Part shown: piece by piece, positions 63,501-64,000 of the stretch
How positions within the stretch are numbered: position 1 is the first letter of the stretch
How the letters are laid out: each line of letters begins with the position of its first letter
Origin: Gluconacetobacter asukensis
GTDB taxonomy: Bacteria > Pseudomonadota > Alphaproteobacteria > Acetobacterales > Acetobacteraceae
Reading direction: 5' to 3'
Assembly: GCF_014174375.1 (NCBI RefSeq)
Contig: NZ_JABEQE010000012.1
Coordinates: forward strand, 62,001-126,000
Length of the DNA stretch: 64,000 nt
Translations under genes and position numbers: made by a program
The notes under the pieces: generated by a model
Databases searched by the model: none
The model's input: the letters and a program-made list of their open reading frames with translations, nothing else
What the model was told of the DNA's origin: nothing

Positions 63501-64000
63501 TGCTGGTCAGCCGCCGTGGGCCGGCGGCCGAAGGGGTTGCGGCGCTGCGCGAGACGCTGCTGGAGGCCGGTGCCGAGACCGTGGAGGTGCAGGCCTGCGA
63601 CGTAACCGACCATGCGGGTCTGGCTGCGCTGATTGCGGAGATCCGTGCCACGATGCCGCCCCTGGGCGGGATCGTGCATGCCGCCGTCACCGTGGCGGAC
63701 GGGCTGGTCGCGACCCTCTCCGAGGAGCAGGTCATGGCATCGGTCCAGGCCAAGCTGGCCGGTGCCCTGTCGCTGGACGCGCTGACGCGCGACGATCCGC
63801 TGTCGCTGTTCCTGGTCTTCTCGTCCGCTACCATCACGCTCGGCGCGCCGGGCCAGGGTGCGTATGTGGCCGCCAACGCGGCGGTCGAGGCCATGATCCA
63901 GCGCCGGCGCGATGCGGGCCTGCCCGGCTGCGCCGTCCGCTGGGGGCCGATCGCCGATGCCGGCTTCCTGGAACGCAACGAGGCGGCGCGCGAGGCGCTG
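57566..64000 (+). CDS. type I polyketide synthase, 5' part (KS-AT-DH-psiMT-ER-KR...), cut by window end
   Basis: 2145 codons run open to the edge. The ketosynthase (about 15-440) has C184 in DTACSSSLF, VEAHGTGTQAGDP and KTNLGHLEPASG. The acyltransferase has GHSVGE with Ser621. The dehydratase keeps H919 (LADHKVGD) and an Asp near 1075 (LDPTALDG), though the HxxxGxxxxP motif is altered. A region at about 1180-1560 has the shape of a C-methyltransferase, but its SAM loop reads VLELHADRA instead of a Gly-rich motif, so it is probably dead. The enoylreductase (from about 1615) has HGAAGGVGLAAIQYA and the ketoreductase (from about 1950) has VTGGTGGFGARAARW. A carrier domain is expected beyond the edge. 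The fully reducing set suggests a saturated acyl or polyketide lipid. The product is unknown. Confidence 0.93.
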   Translation, partial: MHNSSTSEPNTTTRDEPIAIIGASCRLPGAPDVTSLWQLLDEERESVRPIPANRFPLRDFWHPRRGETGKFYATRASTLDEIELFDAAFFGISAREARQMDPQQRLLLELAWEALEDAGTTADRIASAGVYVGASGLEYANLRLTDPSSGNAYFMPGNTLSIFSNRVSYALGLHGPSMTIDTACSSSLFALHEACEDLRAGRTGVALVGGVSMLLTPYPFIGFCAASMLSPTGRCHAFSADADGYVRGEGGVMLLLKPLSAAQRDGDDIRAVIMASGINADGRTPGLTFPSAHAQAELLREVYGKAGVSADQVAFVEAHGTGTQAGDPVETNALGTALGQLRDTPLPIGSVKTNLGHLEPASGLVSMLKAMLALQNRCLPASLHCTNPNPAIPFAELNLEVVTEARPLADGPLIAGVNNFGFGGANAHVILASAPEPAAARPVAIPSDDAVPLLLSARSEAGLASLARVWSTRTWTDAELRGLATRRAHLSHRLGVPGGDAAEMRAALAAWVDTHTHADVVTGQALAQARTVFVFSGNGSQFSGMGQDLLEISPVFAAGVGEADAALRPHLGWSVLEAMRSGDWSADPADVAQPMLFAFQIGVLRGLERQGLKADIVVGHSVGEIAAGVHAGMLDMDEAARIVALRSRHQATAPGGGMAALHGDVEEARRLLAEAAPTLEIAAFNAPNALAVAGEAEALDRLEAAKGSSSLLIHRLKVGYAYHSSQMDRIADALIRDLGEITARQPDRLMISTVTSQPFTTLPDADYWWRNVRAPVLFAESVRQAAAEGGTLFVEIGPRPVLQHYLRDILKGGDAQTRVMPAVPAKITTDPFPRTALACFAAGCDILSASHFAGPAQVRGLPGVQWQRERHWYEPTEEALAVLWNQQGTHPLLGDHGKTDASEWTAHLDGAVQPWLADHKVGDTIVLAAACLIEFAFTAARATWPDAQMLELRDFQILRPVIIEQTQLREIRVRLSADGAVTIDSRPRLSHAVWTRHATARAGLSPVAPAALPSAATDIDMTGDALYATARAAGLAYGPAFRRVGGISMATGRVEATLTGEAPINGLTLDPTALDGTFQALVGLAVNHADAQSTEAPLPRKFGIIRLDLTAGAPARGQAVVTTSGPRETEADIVMLDATGRAVLSATGCWFTRMPGERPVPVAERSFHEIWLPAPVASAPLSDERFLALRPAMETPAGDADDKDAGLLAHTILAGLRAPEAPATEDAPDLARLWQTLFLDLPQWLPAALLLAWLQERKSAGTASDAARGDDSFPDIAFRQLLSGRSVELAAEQIATTIEAYVQDWPKDRPIRVLELHADRAALTRALAPRLASLPGRLDYTILEPNRERQARLRPTVLAHLPGIVMAETVPEGVYDVLVAYAPGLHGMVPATTLAHADRLAPGGLILVAEAAEDAGWATLRDLSPEPLLTIAAWRDLPHRLRAVAESVPAQAPFPLALLAAVAVEAEDAETDAESVPAPPAIRLSHAPAHDDGADEATLTARAMLALAGDARAAAEAGECLAVVTRDAATTPHEAARVAMGRTIANEFPALRCRRIDLSATLSETAIAAALDAERNATDDEREVRWTEEGRLVRRLREGLPARAAAAATDVRLIQPVPGPLDRLCWMPEPRIEPGPRDVVIDVQASGLNYRDVLSAIGMLPDELLLDGFAGATLGMECAGTVLEVGAEVTDLAPGDRVMALAAAAHASRVVTDRRSVFALPEWLSFAAGATIPVTYLTVLYALETVGALRAGETILIHGAAGGVGLAAIQYASHVGARIIATAGSPAKRAALRELGIETVLDSRSLRFGADVLASTGGQGVDVVLNALSGEAMERSLELVRPFGRFLELGKRDFLANTRVGIGPMRQNVSYHAIDVDALVRHRPDLVSTVTDRLHALLEDGAIGPLPYTAFPASAATDAFALMRTSAHVGKIVLTMGPVHVPPTLDVPADRTVLVTGGTGGFGARAARWLVARGARHLVLVSRRGPAAEGVAALRETLLEAGAETVEVQACDVTDHAGLAALIAEIRATMPPLGGIVHAAVTVADGLVATLSEEQVMASVQAKLAGALSLDALTRDDPLSLFLVFSSATITLGAPGQGAYVAANAAVEAMIQRRRDAGLPGCAVRWGPIADAGFLERNEAAREAL

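Noticed and set aside
61325-63679. 784-codon minus-strand open frame
   Set aside because: It is antisense to the ER-KR part of the polyketide synthase. Composition and lack of motifs mark it as a shadow.
1-64000. CRISPR array or prophage
   Set aside because: No regularly spaced direct repeats and no integrase, capsid or tail genes were seen. The only repeats are the 162-bp element and the protein-level repeats of the toxin.

Overview
The window reads as a chromosomal segment of a high-GC alphaproteobacterium, most likely an acetic acid bacterium (Acetobacteraceae, Gluconacetobacter/Komagataeibacter-like). The evidence is the envelope gene order pyrH-frr-uppS-cdsA-dxr-rseP-bamA-ompH-lpxD-fabZ-lpxA-lpxI, the FAD-type malate:quinone oxidoreductase, the MsrPQ repair pair and a tRNA-Arg(CCU) gene split by a group I intron. 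Species assignment is inference.

Layout. 0-11.9 kb is accessory and nutrient related: a transposase scrap, a nucleoside hydrolase plus TonB-dependent receptor pair, a decayed nitrate locus (5' part of narK joined to the 3' part of a nitrate-binding protein gene), a secreted GH92 alpha-mannosidase, a three-gene FecBCD/BtuFCD-type ABC importer and a cupin. 11.9-31.3 kb is almost entirely minus-strand housekeeping. It holds gloA and lipid A, fatty acid, outer-membrane assembly, isoprenoid and phospholipid genes, then era-rnc-lepB-acpS-rsh-rpoZ-folK. Many of these genes are joined by ATGA overlaps.

31.3-43.9 kb is mixed: a NYN-domain protein, mqo, msrQ/msrP, a beta-hydroxyacid dehydrogenase, an NDUFAF6-like protein, sodB, a sugar MFS transporter, yajC, a DUF815 ATPase, a Rieske oxygenase with a perfect FNR/FixK box upstream, and a GNAT-Nudix fusion. 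44.3-47.0 kb is an accessory island with an AT-rich 3' end. It encodes a polymorphic toxin (repeats resembling DUF4214 plus a C-terminal PD-(D/E)xK-like nuclease) overlapped by a probable immunity gene. 47.4-56.7 kb holds an SMP-30 lactonase, a CinA/MoaB-domain protein, a divergent GH3 protein, a DUF3576 lipoprotein, leuS, lptE and holA. The intron-containing tRNA-Arg and the first 2145 codons of a reducing type I polyketide synthase, cut by the window edge, close the window.

Three points stand out beyond routine annotation. First, a 162-bp structured repeat sits directly on the stop codons of msrQ and cinA in the same orientation relative to the upstream gene, with a third eroded copy after gloA. 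Second, there is the toxin-immunity pair. Third, there is the group I intron in the anticodon loop of tRNA-Arg.
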